A stretch of DNA of 64,000 bases from Flavobacterium sp. ALJ2 (GTDB lineage: Bacteria > Bacteroidota > Bacteroidia > Flavobacteriales > Flavobacteriaceae), in assembly GCF_015594725.1 (NCBI RefSeq), contig NZ_JADNRC010000013.1:1-64000 (forward strand). Direction: 5' to 3'. Under the pieces are notes generated by a model, which was not told where the DNA came from, did not search any database, and saw only the letters and a list, made by a program, of their open reading frames with translations. Position numbers and translations under genes: made by a program. Each line of letters starts with the position of its first letter. Positions within the stretch are counted from its first letter, which is position 1. Shown here piece by piece: positions 25,354 through 34,038 of the stretch.

Positions 25354-25816
25354 CGGAATTCTTCTTTTGGTGGCTATACTTCTTTTTTCATGCGATAAAA
25401 AAAGAGTATTTGATGAATACAAATCTGTTGGATCTGCTTGGCATAAAGACAGTATTGTAACATTTAATTTACCAGAATTAGATTCAACCAAACGATACAA
25501 TTTATTTGTAAATTTAAGGGATAACAATAATTATCCTTTCAATAATATATTTTTGATTGTTGCTATTGAAACCCAAAGTGGATTCACCAAAGTAGATACC
25601 CTCGAGTACCAAATGGCACATCCTGACGGAACTTTAATGGGTAATGGGTTTACAGATATAAAAGAAAGTAAACTCTTTTATAAAGAGGACGTTAAATTTA
25701 AAGGAAAATACAAAGTTCATATCAAACAAGCTGTTAGAGAATCAGGAAAAGTTCCAGGTGTACAACAACTTGAAGGTATAACTGATGTAGGTTTTAGAAT
25801 TGAAAAAAAAGATTAG
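25337..25816 (+). CDS. gldH: Gliding motility lipoprotein GldH
   Basis: 159-residue lipoprotein: signal MRIKNSGILLLVAILLFSC with lipobox LFSC, then KKRVFDEYKSVGSAWHKDSIVTFNLPELD, as in the GldH family needed for Flavobacterium gliding and the associated T9SS machinery. The start lies inside the 3' end of ricT (17-base overlap), so expression is coupled. The PBP1A gene follows after 11 bases. This gene order, with a nucleic-acid regulator before and a peptidoglycan synthase after, is consistent with a cell-envelope operon. Confidence 0.92.
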   Translation: MRIKNSGILLLVAILLFSCDKKRVFDEYKSVGSAWHKDSIVTFNLPELDSTKRYNLFVNLRDNNNYPFNNIFLIVAIETQSGFTKVDTLEYQMAHPDGTLMGNGFTDIKESKLFYKEDVKFKGKYKVHIKQAVRESGKVPGVQQLEGITDVGFRIEKKD

Positions 25817-25827
25817 AATAGATTTAT

Positions 25828-28131
25828 ATGGCTGCTAAAAAAAACAATCCAACAAAAACCGATAAAGACATAAATTACTACAAAAAAACCTTTTGGAAAA
25901 TTTTTGGCTATGGTGTATTAAGTGTTATTACTTTTTTCTTATTTGCTTCATGGGGAATTTTTGGCTCTATGCCTTCATTTGAAGACTTAGAAAATCCAGA
26001 TTCAAATTTGGCTACCGAAATCATCTCCTCAGATGGAGTTATTATTGGTAAATATTTCCAAACAAACAGATCACAATTAAAATATTCTGACTTACCTAAA
26101 AGTCTAATCGAAGCACTTGTAGCAACCGAAGACGAGCGTTTTTACGAACATTCGGGTATCGACGGACGTGGTACTTTAAGAGCCATTGCTAGTTTAGGAA
26201 CTAGTGGAGGTGCAAGTACACTTACACAACAATTAGCAAAACAGTTATTTCACGGAGAAGGATCTAAATTCTTGCCTTTTAGAATCGTACAAAAAGTAAA
26301 AGAATGGATTATAGCTATTCGTCTAGAAAGGCAATACACTAAAAATGAAATAATTGCAATGTATTGTAACGTATATGATTTTGGTAATTATTCGGTAGGA
26401 GTAAGTTCTGCTGCACAAACCTATTTCTCAAAAGAGCCAAAAGATTTAACCATGGATGAATCTGCAATGTTAGTCGGAATGTTCAAAAATTCAGGTTTAT
26501 ACAATCCAGTAAGAAATCCCGTAGGCGTTAAAAACCGTCGTAATGTTGTGCTTTCCCAAATGGAAAAAGCAGGCATGATAACTGAAGATCAAAAAAATAA
26601 ATTAAAAGCGCTTCCTATCTCATTAAAATTCAAGCTAGAAAGCCACCGTGAAGGAACTGCAACCTACTTTAGAGAATACCTGCGTGACTATATGAAAAAA
26701 TGGGTAGCTGAGAATAAAAAACCAGACGGTTCTGACTACAATATTTATAAAGATGGACTAAAAATATACACCACTATCGACTCTAGAATGCAATTGCATG
26801 CTGAAGAAGCTGTTTATGCACATATGAAAAACTTACAAGAAGAGTTTTTTCAACAATCAAAAACAAACAAAAATGCTCCTTTCGTTAATATTTCTGAAGC
26901 CGAAACGAAACGAATTATTAACCAAGCGATGAAATCATCATACCGTTGGACAGTAATGAAAGCTGCCGATAAAAGTGATGAAGAAATCATAAAATCATTT
27001 AGTGAAAAAACAAAAATGACAGTGTTTACCTGGAAAGGAGAAAGAGACACAATTATGACACCTCTAGATTCTATACGTTATTACAAGCACTTTTTACAAT
27101 CTGGTTTAATGGCAATGGAACCACAAACTGGTAGCATCAAAGCCTGGGTTGGAGGAATCAATTACAAATATTTCCAATATGATCACGTAGGTCAAGGAGC
27201 AAGACAAGTAGGCTCTACATTCAAACCATTTGTTTATGCTGCCGCAATTGAGCAATTAAACATGTCACCTTGTGATTCGATTCTTGACGGACCGTTTATG
27301 ATCCACAAAGGGCGCCATCACGTTACGGCCGATTGGGAACCAAGAAACTCTGACAATAGATACCGTGGAATGGTTACTTTAAAACAAGGTTTAGCGAACT
27401 CCATCAATACCATATCAGCAAAACTAATTGACCGTGTTGGACCTGAAGCAGTAGTTGAACTAGCGAATAAATTGGGAGTAAAATCTCAAATTCCAGCGCA
27501 ACCTTCAATCGCATTAGGTGCTGTTGAAATCACAGTCGAAGATATGGTTGCTGCTTATAGTACATTTGCAAACCAAGGTGTTTATGTAAAACCACAGTTT
27601 CTAAGCCGAATCGAGAATAAAAGCGGTGAAATAATTTATGAACCAATCCCAGAATCTCACGATGTATTGAATAAAGATATTGCCTTTGCTGTAATTAAAT
27701 TGCTTCAAGGAGTTACAGAAAGTGGCTCGGGTTCACGCTTACGTACTGAAGGTGGTGGTAGCGGAGACAAACGTTGGACAGGATATCCGTATATGTTCCG
27801 CAATCCAATTGCTGGTAAAACAGGAACAACACAAAACCAGTCAGATGGTTGGTTCATGGGAATGGTTCCAAACCTAGTTACTGGTGTTTGGGTAGGTTGC
27901 GAAGACCGTTCAGCACGTTTCAAAAGTATTACTTACGGACAAGGAGCAACAGCTGCTTTACCAGTTTGGGGGTATTTTATGAAACTTTGTTATGCTGATC
28001 CTGCTTTGCAAGTATCTAAATCTGAATTTGAGAGACCTGCAAACCTTTCAATAAAAGTAGATTGTTACTCTGCTCCAAAAGTCAAAGACACAACAGAAAC
28101 TGAACAAAATACAGACGAATTCGAACTCTAA
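25828..28131 (+). CDS. Class A penicillin-binding protein (PBP1A), bifunctional
   Basis: 767-residue peptidoglycan glycosyltransferase/transpeptidase. One N-terminal membrane helix (about 28-50), a GT51 domain with EDERFYEHSGIDGRG and GGASTLTQQLAKQL, and a transpeptidase domain with the SxxK motif in GSTFKPF, SxN in LANSINT, and KTG in GKTGTTQNQSDGWF. All catalytic motifs are intact. It is the third gene of the ricT-gldH operon and is followed by a strong terminator. The acidic C-terminal tail (TETEQNTDEFEL) is short. Confidence 0.95.
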   Translation: MAAKKNNPTKTDKDINYYKKTFWKIFGYGVLSVITFFLFASWGIFGSMPSFEDLENPDSNLATEIISSDGVIIGKYFQTNRSQLKYSDLPKSLIEALVATEDERFYEHSGIDGRGTLRAIASLGTSGGASTLTQQLAKQLFHGEGSKFLPFRIVQKVKEWIIAIRLERQYTKNEIIAMYCNVYDFGNYSVGVSSAAQTYFSKEPKDLTMDESAMLVGMFKNSGLYNPVRNPVGVKNRRNVVLSQMEKAGMITEDQKNKLKALPISLKFKLESHREGTATYFREYLRDYMKKWVAENKKPDGSDYNIYKDGLKIYTTIDSRMQLHAEEAVYAHMKNLQEEFFQQSKTNKNAPFVNISEAETKRIINQAMKSSYRWTVMKAADKSDEEIIKSFSEKTKMTVFTWKGERDTIMTPLDSIRYYKHFLQSGLMAMEPQTGSIKAWVGGINYKYFQYDHVGQGARQVGSTFKPFVYAAAIEQLNMSPCDSILDGPFMIHKGRHHVTADWEPRNSDNRYRGMVTLKQGLANSINTISAKLIDRVGPEAVVELANKLGVKSQIPAQPSIALGAVEITVEDMVAAYSTFANQGVYVKPQFLSRIENKSGEIIYEPIPESHDVLNKDIAFAVIKLLQGVTESGSGSRLRTEGGGSGDKRWTGYPYMFRNPIAGKTGTTQNQSDGWFMGMVPNLVTGVWVGCEDRSARFKSITYGQGATAALPVWGYFMKLCYADPALQVSKSEFERPANLSIKVDCYSAPKVKDTTETEQNTDEFEL

Positions 28132-28157
28132 TTTAAGTTCGTTTTTAACATAAGACT

Positions 28158-28208
28158 ATCCTTTTGCACCTTCTGAATTTTCGGAAGATGCAAAAGGATT
28201 TTTTTTTG
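28158..28208 (+). terminator. Terminator of the ricT-gldH-PBP1A operon
   Basis: ATCCTTTTGCA (28158-28168) pairs with TGCAAAAGGAT (28189-28199), extended inside by CTTC/GAAG, and followed by T9. Confidence 0.92.
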
Positions 28209-28261
28209 CAAAAAAAAATGATTACAAAGTAATTCAAGAACTCTAATAAAAAAAATTACAC

Positions 28262-28317
28262 AAAGTTCACAAAGCTTAATCTATACATAACTTTGTGTCT
28301 TTGCCTTTGTGAACTTT
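28262..28317. repeat. Iterated-word inverted repeat (AAAGTTCACAAAG)
   Basis: AAAGTTCACAAAG (28262-28274) and CTTTGTGAACTTT (28305-28317) are perfect 13-base complements, surrounded by further CTTTGTG/TTTGCC words. ATGCCACAGAT follows at 28331-28341 and CTTTGCGGTTAA at 28363-28374, both shared with the repeat at 14005-14098. The rest of this gap holds the scoA promoter box TATTTTTG (28414-28421) and no gene. Confidence 0.55.
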
Positions 28318-28491
28318 ACGTTTAATTTTCATGCCACAGATAAAAGGAATAAATAACTTTGCGGTTAATCACGGTTTCTGTTGAATTATCACAGACAAAT
28401 TACCACGCAGATTTATTTTTGCGAAATCGTTATAATTTAATCTAAAAATGGTATTTTTATCAAAAATATACGTCAATACAAGACAAATAAT

Positions 28492-29193
28492 ATGATTAGC
28501 AAAAAAGTCAACACAGTTCAGGAAGCAATTCAAGGAATCAAAAACGACATGACAATTATGTTTGGCGGATTTGGTTTATGTGGCATTCCAGAAAATACTA
28601 TTGCCGAATTGGTAAAAATAGAAACCTCAGGTCTTACTTGTATCTCAAATAATGCAGGTGTGGATGATTTTGGTTTAGGATTATTATTGCAAAAGAAGCA
28701 GATTAAGAAAATGATTTCTTCTTATGTAGGTGAAAATGCCGAATTTGAACGTCAGATGCTTTCAGGAGAATTAGATGTAGAACTTATTCCTCAAGGAACA
28801 TTAGCTGAGCGTTGTCGTGCAGCACAAGCTGGAATCCCTGCTTTTTTCACGCCTGCAGGTTACGGAACCGAAGTTGCCGAAGGCAAAGAAGTTCGTGAGT
28901 TTAACGGAAAAATGCATATTATGGAACATGCTTTTAAAGCTGACTTTGCTATTGTAAAAGCATGGAAAGGTGACGAAGCTGGTAATCTTATCTTTAAAGG
29001 AACAGCAAGAAACTTTAATTCTTGTATGGCTGGTGCGGCAAAAATAACAATTGCCGAAGTAGAAGAACTTGTTCCTGTTGGTACATTAGACCCAAATCAA
29101 ATTCATATTCCCGGAATCATGGTACAGCGTATCTTTCAAGGAGAAAAATTTGAAAAAAGAATTGAGCAACGTACAGTAAGACAAAGGAATTAG
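28492..29193 (+). CDS. scoA: 3-oxoacid CoA-transferase subunit A
   Basis: 233-residue alpha subunit of a family I CoA-transferase that moves CoA from succinyl-CoA to acetoacetate or another 3-oxoacid. It begins [16 protein letters not shown] and contains the signature [13 protein letters not shown] (23-35) and [16 protein letters not shown]. Subunit B follows in the same direction after 98 bases that hold an inverted repeat. Length and motifs are typical. The substrate (acetoacetate versus adipate-type oxoacids) is not settled by sequence, but SCOT is the commonest assignment. Confidence 0.92.
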   Translation: MISKKVNTVQEAIQGIKNDMTIMFGGFGLCGIPENTIAELVKIETSGLTCISNNAGVDDFGLGLLLQKKQIKKMISSYVGENAEFERQMLSGELDVELIPQGTLAERCRAAQAGIPAFFTPAGYGTEVAEGKEVREFNGKMHIMEHAFKADFAIVKAWKGDEAGNLIFKGTARNFNSCMAGAAKITIAEVEELVPVGTLDPNQIHIPGIMVQRIFQGEKFEKRIEQRTVRQRN

Positions 29194-29275
29194 ATAATTG
29201 AGATAATAAGGCAATTAGATGATTAATTTAGATTGTGCAAAGTGATACATTTTCTAATTATCGAATTGTCTAATT
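29188..29275. repeat. Inverted repeat between scoA and scoB
   Basis: AATTAGATAATT (29188-29199) and AATTGTCTAATT (29264-29275) are complementary at 11 of 12 positions, with more AATTAGAT words between. The left arm includes the scoA stop codon. It resembles the word-iteration repeats elsewhere and might lower scoB expression or protect the transcript end. Confidence 0.5.
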
Positions 29276-29291
29276 AACACATTAAAAAGAT

Positions 29292-29948
29292 ATGTTAACA
29301 AAAGAAGATATTGCAAAACGAATTGCACAAGAGCTTAAAGACCGTTATTTCGTGAATTTAGGCATCGGAATACCAACATTGGTAGCAAACTATATCCCAA
29401 AAGGAATTGACGTTGAATTTCAAAGCGAAAACGGCGTTCTGGGAATGGGACCTTTTCCTTTTGAAGGAGAAGAAGATGCTGATGTTATTAATGCTGGAAA
29501 ACAAACTATTACAACACTTCCCGGAGCTAGTTTCTTTGATTCGGCTTTTAGTTTTGGAATGATTCGTAGCCAAAAAGTAGATTTAACTATTCTGGGCGCT
29601 ATGGAAGTTTCTGAAAATGGAGATATAGCCAACTGGAAGATTCCTGGCAAAATGGTAAAAGGAATGGGTGGAGCAATGGATTTAGTGGCTTCTGCCGAAA
29701 ATATCATTGTTGCCATGATGCATGTAAACAAAGCAGGCGAATCTAAAATATTAAAAAAATGTAGCTTACCACTAACTGGTGTTGGTTGCGTAAAGAAAGT
29801 GGTAACCGAATTGGCTGTTTTAGAAATAACTCCAAATGGGTTTAAACTTTTAGAACGTGCTCCCGGAGTTTCGGTAGAACATATTATTGCATCAACTGAG
29901 GCAAATTTAATAATTGAAGGTGATATTCCTGAGATGATTATCGATTAA
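29292..29948 (+). CDS. scoB: 3-oxoacid CoA-transferase subunit B
   Basis: 218-residue beta subunit. The catalytic glutamate lies in the SENGVLGMGPFP motif (residues 44-55), and VNLGIGIPTLVANY and GGAMDLV are also conserved in the family. It acts as a heterodimer or heterotetramer with ScoA just upstream, linking acetoacetyl-CoA to ketone-body or leucine catabolism. A clear terminator follows. No mutation of key residues is seen. Confidence 0.93.
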   Translation: MLTKEDIAKRIAQELKDRYFVNLGIGIPTLVANYIPKGIDVEFQSENGVLGMGPFPFEGEEDADVINAGKQTITTLPGASFFDSAFSFGMIRSQKVDLTILGAMEVSENGDIANWKIPGKMVKGMGGAMDLVASAENIIVAMMHVNKAGESKILKKCSLPLTGVGCVKKVVTELAVLEITPNGFKLLERAPGVSVEHIIASTEANLIIEGDIPEMIID

Positions 29949-29972
29949 CACTTTTTTGTAAAGAATACATAC

Positions 29973-30006
29973 AAAAGGCTAACACGTAAAAATGTTAGCC
30001 TTTTTT
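29973..30006 (+). terminator. Terminator of the scoAB unit
   Basis: AAAAGGCTAACA (29973-29984) pairs perfectly with TGTTAGCCTTTT (29993-30004), with T6 at the end. Confidence 0.92.
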
Positions 30007-30319
30007 CTGTTACAGCTTATTCTTCCTAGCGGTAGCACATATCATACAAAACAATCAACATCAAGTAGTTAAGTCTGTAATAAAATATTACAAATCAATA
30101 ATATAATAATAAAAACAGGTTTTTTCTGATGATTGTTTTTAATTTGTTAATATTTAGTAATTATTTAATAACAAGTGTTGCATTTTATCGATTAATGTAA
30201 ATTATATGAATTTATTTAACAAAATGTTTCTATTTTTATAACAAATTAAAGTATTTGCCTACATGCTTTAATAGCTATACAAACTAATAATTAAATTAAC
30301 ATTAAACCCCAAATCGATT
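30007..30319. other. Long AT-rich leader region of the M4 peptidase gene
   Basis: No gene is seen. It contains a small hairpin GTAATA-AAA-TATTAC (about 30077-30091) and long A/T runs. No convincing TAnnTTTG box was found; AGTATTTG near 30252 lacks the first TA. Confidence 0.35.
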
Positions 30320-33097
30320 ATGAAAAGTACATTACCCAAAATTGTCACAACAACTGCTGTTGTGCTTACATTCTCCTTATCGGCATTTGCTCAAATAACG
30401 GATAAACGCGTAAGCCAAAAAAATGTATCCGAAAATGGTCAACCAAGTTTGATCACTTTTAGTGACCAATCAACCTACAGAGGCTCTGATTCGCAAAAGG
30501 TCTTTAAAGATCAATTAGGTTTGAAAGAAAACCAATCCTTTGCAAGAGTCAAAACCGAATCTGACCAACAAGGTTACACTCACGAAAAATTTCAATTATA
30601 TGAACAAGGTATCAAAGTAGAGTTTGCAAACTACACCTTACATTCTAAAGACGGTAAGTTAGTCTCTATGAATGGTGAGTATTACAACATCAACAAAGTG
30701 AGTACAAAACCAAAACTATCAGCTCAAGATGCTCTTAATAGAGCGATTAGCTATACTGGCGCTAAGCAATACCTTTGGGACACACCACAAGATGCCAAAG
30801 AGATTGGTTATGAAAAACCAAAAGGAGAACTAGTATTTTTACCAGCAATGGAAGATCAAGGTACTAACAGAACAACCGACAAGGTTCGTTTAGCCTATAA
30901 ATTTGACATTTACGCGACAAATCCTGTAAGTAGAGGGGATTTATACATAGATGCCGAAAACGGTCAAGTATTGTTCTATAATGCAACTATAAAACATCTT
31001 GGAGAATACAGTCATGGACGTAAATCAAAATCTGTGAATGCAAATTCAATAAACCAAAAAGAAGCTTCAAATTCTCAAATGGCGATTGTAGCAGCAAACG
31101 CAGCTACACGTTATAGCGGAACACAAGTAATTCAAACTACTTTAAGTGGGTCTTCTTATATTCTGGCAGATGCTACAAGAGGTTTAGGTATAAACACGTA
31201 TAATATGAAAAAAGGAACTAGTTATACGGCTGCTGTAAATTTTACAGATGCTGATAATAACTGGACAGCTGCTGAGTATGCAAATGCAAATAAAGACAAT
31301 GGTGCACTTGATGCGCATTGGGGAGCCGAAAAAACGTATGACTATTGGTCGACAGTTCATGGCAGAAATAGTTTTAATAATGCAGGTGCAGTCATAAAAA
31401 GCTATGTACATTACAGTAATGCATACGATAATGCCTACTGGGATGGTAGCGTAATGACTTATGGTGACGGAAGCGGAACTTACTTTGATATCTTAACTGC
31501 TATAGATGTTGCAGGACACGAAATTGGTCATGCCGTTTGTACTTATACAGCAAACTTAGCTTACCAAAAAGAATCTGGTGCAATGAATGAAGCTTTCTCA
31601 GACATTTGGGGAGCATGTATTGAGTTTTACGCAGCACCTACAAAATCTGTTTGGTTAATTGGTGAAGATATTGAAAGAAGATCGGGTCATCTTGCTTTAC
31701 GTTCTATGAGTAATCCTAAATCTGAAGGTCAGCCTGACACTTATGGCGGTACAAACTGGAAAGTTATTAATTGTGGAACTCCTACTCAATCCAATGATTA
31801 TTGTGGTGTTCATACAAATTCTGGTGTACTAAACCATTGGTTTTATATCTTGTCTGTAGGTAAGACAGGAACAAACGATATAGGAAGTTCTTATAGTGTA
31901 ACAGGAATTACAATTGATAAAGCTGCAAAAATCGCTTATCGTTTAGAGAGTGTGTATTTAACTGCGAATTCTACTTTTGCAAATGCAAGAACATCAGGGA
32001 TACAATCGGCTATCGATTTATACGGTGCTGGTTCTGCAGAGGTAATTGCTACAACTAATGCATTTTATGCTGTAGGTGTTGGAGCTGCTTATTCAGGTTC
32101 TACAGATACAATTGCGCCAACTGCTCCAACTGCTCTTGCAGCTTCTGGAACAACTGGATCAACTACCAATTTAACATGGACTGCGGCAACAGATAATGTA
32201 GCTGTTACAGGATACGATATCTACCAAGGAGCAACTCTTAAAGGTTCATCTACAACTACAAGCTATACTGTAACTGGATTAACTGCTTTAACTACATATA
32301 GCTTTAGTGTAAAAGCCAAAGATGCTGCTGGAAATGTTTCTCCTGCAAGTAATACTTTAAATGTAACAACCTTAGCAAATACAATAAGTTATTGTGCTTC
32401 ACAAGGAAACAATACTGCCGATGAAAAAATTGGTAAAGTAGTATTTGGTACAATCAGCAATACCACAACAGGAACGGCAGGTTATGAGAACTTCACTGCA
32501 ATTTCTACAAATGCTGTAGCAGGAACTGCTTATACAATTACAATTACTCCTTCTTGGACTTCTACAACTTACAATGAAGGTTATGCTGTTTTTATAGATT
32601 ATAATCAAGATGGTGATTTTGCAGATTCAGGCGAAACTGTTTGGACAAAAGCAGCATCAAAAACTACTCCTGTGACAGGAACAATCACAATTCCAGCTTC
32701 ATCTACTCTTGGATCTACACGATTAAGAGTTGCTATGAAATACAACGGAATCCCAACTTCTTGTGAGACTTTCTCTTATGGACAAGTGGAGGATTACACA
32801 GTAAATATTACAGCTGCAGGTCCTATAGTAACTCCAGAAATTGCTTCGGGAATAATCGAAACTACTGATAACACTAGTTTTGCTTTATATCCAAATCCTG
32901 TTGCTAATGAGTTGAACGTTTCATTAGCAAAAAGCGATGGGGCAACATTCAGGATTACGAATAATCTTGGACAACAAGTAAATTCAGGACAATTAAGTGG
33001 AAATCATATAGATGTAAGCAGATTAAACACTGGCATTTACATCATAGAATTAAATAACGGCGGAAAAAGAATCGTTAAGAAATTCGTTAAGAAATAA
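30320..33097 (+). CDS. Secreted M4 (thermolysin-like) metallopeptidase with FnIII, GEVED and T9SS sorting domains
   Basis: 925-residue extracellular protease. Signal peptide (1-25), FTP/PepSY propeptide (about 40-225), M4 catalytic domain with H400-EIG-H404 and E424 in MNEAFSDIWG, a fibronectin type III domain (about 590-690), a GEVED domain (about 690-840, FIDYNQDGDFADSGE and SYGQVEDYTV) and a C-terminal type A T9SS sorting domain (FALYPNP...GIYIIELNNGGKRIVKKFVKK). It is therefore secreted through the type IX system and probably attached to or released from the surface. Single gene with its own terminator. All zinc ligands are intact. Confidence 0.95.
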   Translation: MKSTLPKIVTTTAVVLTFSLSAFAQITDKRVSQKNVSENGQPSLITFSDQSTYRGSDSQKVFKDQLGLKENQSFARVKTESDQQGYTHEKFQLYEQGIKVEFANYTLHSKDGKLVSMNGEYYNINKVSTKPKLSAQDALNRAISYTGAKQYLWDTPQDAKEIGYEKPKGELVFLPAMEDQGTNRTTDKVRLAYKFDIYATNPVSRGDLYIDAENGQVLFYNATIKHLGEYSHGRKSKSVNANSINQKEASNSQMAIVAANAATRYSGTQVIQTTLSGSSYILADATRGLGINTYNMKKGTSYTAAVNFTDADNNWTAAEYANANKDNGALDAHWGAEKTYDYWSTVHGRNSFNNAGAVIKSYVHYSNAYDNAYWDGSVMTYGDGSGTYFDILTAIDVAGHEIGHAVCTYTANLAYQKESGAMNEAFSDIWGACIEFYAAPTKSVWLIGEDIERRSGHLALRSMSNPKSEGQPDTYGGTNWKVINCGTPTQSNDYCGVHTNSGVLNHWFYILSVGKTGTNDIGSSYSVTGITIDKAAKIAYRLESVYLTANSTFANARTSGIQSAIDLYGAGSAEVIATTNAFYAVGVGAAYSGSTDTIAPTAPTALAASGTTGSTTNLTWTAATDNVAVTGYDIYQGATLKGSSTTTSYTVTGLTALTTYSFSVKAKDAAGNVSPASNTLNVTTLANTISYCASQGNNTADEKIGKVVFGTISNTTTGTAGYENFTAISTNAVAGTAYTITITPSWTSTTYNEGYAVFIDYNQDGDFADSGETVWTKAASKTTPVTGTITIPASSTLGSTRLRVAMKYNGIPTSCETFSYGQVEDYTVNITAAGPIVTPEIASGIIETTDNTSFALYPNPVANELNVSLAKSDGATFRITNNLGQQVNSGQLSGNHIDVSRLNTGIYIIELNNGGKRIVKKFVKK

Positions 33098-33121
33098 TAA
33101 TATGTTGCTTACTAAAGACGG

Positions 33122-33150
33122 AAAAGCCTCGCAATGTGCGAGGCTTTTTT
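33122..33150. terminator. Bidirectional terminator between convergent genes
   Basis: AAAAGCCTCGCA (33122-33133) pairs with TGCGAGGCTTTT (33137-33148) across an ATG loop. It ends the protease gene and, read on the minus strand, lies at the end of the lipoprotein gene. Confidence 0.92.
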
Positions 33151-33902
33151 TATTCTGCAAATTGAGGATAAAATTCATTAAAAGTAATGTCTTTTTTCCA
33201 GTACACCTTTTCCTTTGGGGTTAACAATCGTTTTTCCCATTTATTGTTTTTTAGATGAAACACGATAGAATCAGAATGTTCTACGGTTCCCATATCTTCA
33301 TCATTAACATCTTCTTTACCACCGTAAGAAACTCTTTTGCTATAAAAAGAAACTGGTTCATTTTTAGGATCTATTCCTCCAAATTCTAACCAACTTCCCC
33401 AACCACCGTCACTCATAGAGTCCCAGTCGTGCACAAGCTGTACCTTATTATTTTTTAGATAAAACAAAAAGTGTTGTCGATTATAGCCACAAGCTTCATA
33501 ACCAAAACTGACATGGATAAAAGGCGATACCGTAACATCGTCTTCTTGCGATAAACCATATGAAGCGCTCCAGGCTGAACCTTCTGTAAATGGAACAATG
33601 GTAACCTTATCTGATCCTACTTTTGTTTTATTAGTAAAAAAATCAAGTCTGTATTGAACAGTTATTAGACTGTCTTTATCAATTTTCTTATCTAAAAAAG
33701 AAGCTAAAATATAGTTACTCTCACCTATTTCTTCATTCCCAGAAATATGTATCGTATCTATTTTTGGGGTAATCATATTAAATGCTGGCTTAGCAGTCAT
33801 TTCTTTTTTGTCTTCCTTAGTCCTCTTTGGGCCTATGGTTGCTGGTTCTTTTTTACAACTTATCAGAGCTAACAAAAACAACGTAATGTAAATTCTATTC
33901 AT
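33150..33902 (-). CDS. Uncharacterised lipoprotein
   Basis: 250-residue exported protein with lipobox LISC (MNRIYITLFLLALISCKKEP) from ATG 33902; a TTG at 33911 would add only three residues. The mature part starts with a charged linker (GPKRTKEDKKEMTAKPA) and continues as a beta-rich domain. The segment IHVSFGYEACGYNRQHFLFYL and a Trp/Gly-rich DSMSDGGWGSWLEFGG stand out. I do not recognise the family. A candidate micro-ORF lies 16 bases upstream, followed further upstream by the SpmA/SpmB gene, all on the same strand. Confidence 0.75.
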   Translation of the reverse strand: MNRIYITLFLLALISCKKEPATIGPKRTKEDKKEMTAKPAFNMITPKIDTIHISGNEEIGESNYILASFLDKKIDKDSLITVQYRLDFFTNKTKVGSDKVTIVPFTEGSAWSASYGLSQEDDVTVSPFIHVSFGYEACGYNRQHFLFYLKNNKVQLVHDWDSMSDGGWGSWLEFGGIDPKNEPVSFYSKRVSYGGKEDVNDEDMGTVEHSDSIVFHLKNNKWEKRLLTPKEKVYWKKDITFNEFYPQFAE

Positions 33903-33918
33903 ATTAATCAACTAACTT

Positions 33919-33996
33919 TTACGCTAATAGACTTGTTATTAAAAAAAGCAACAATAATGCAATTGCGATGTATTTTGTGTATTTACCTGTTCTCAT
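33919..33996 (-). CDS. Candidate 25-residue membrane micro-protein
   Basis: ATG at 33996 opens MRTGKYTKYIAIALLLLFLI followed by TSLLA and a stop: a short basic head and one strong transmembrane helix. It lies in the 136-base gap between the SpmA/SpmB gene and the lipoprotein gene, in the same direction. The clear positive-head/hydrophobic-helix layout is unlike random AT-rich sequence, but at this length chance cannot be excluded. Function unknown. Confidence 0.4.
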   Translation of the reverse strand: MRTGKYTKYIAIALLLLFLITSLLA

Positions 33997-34038
33997 TCTA
34001 TTTTTAATTTATATAATTTTTAATTTAAATGCTATTTA

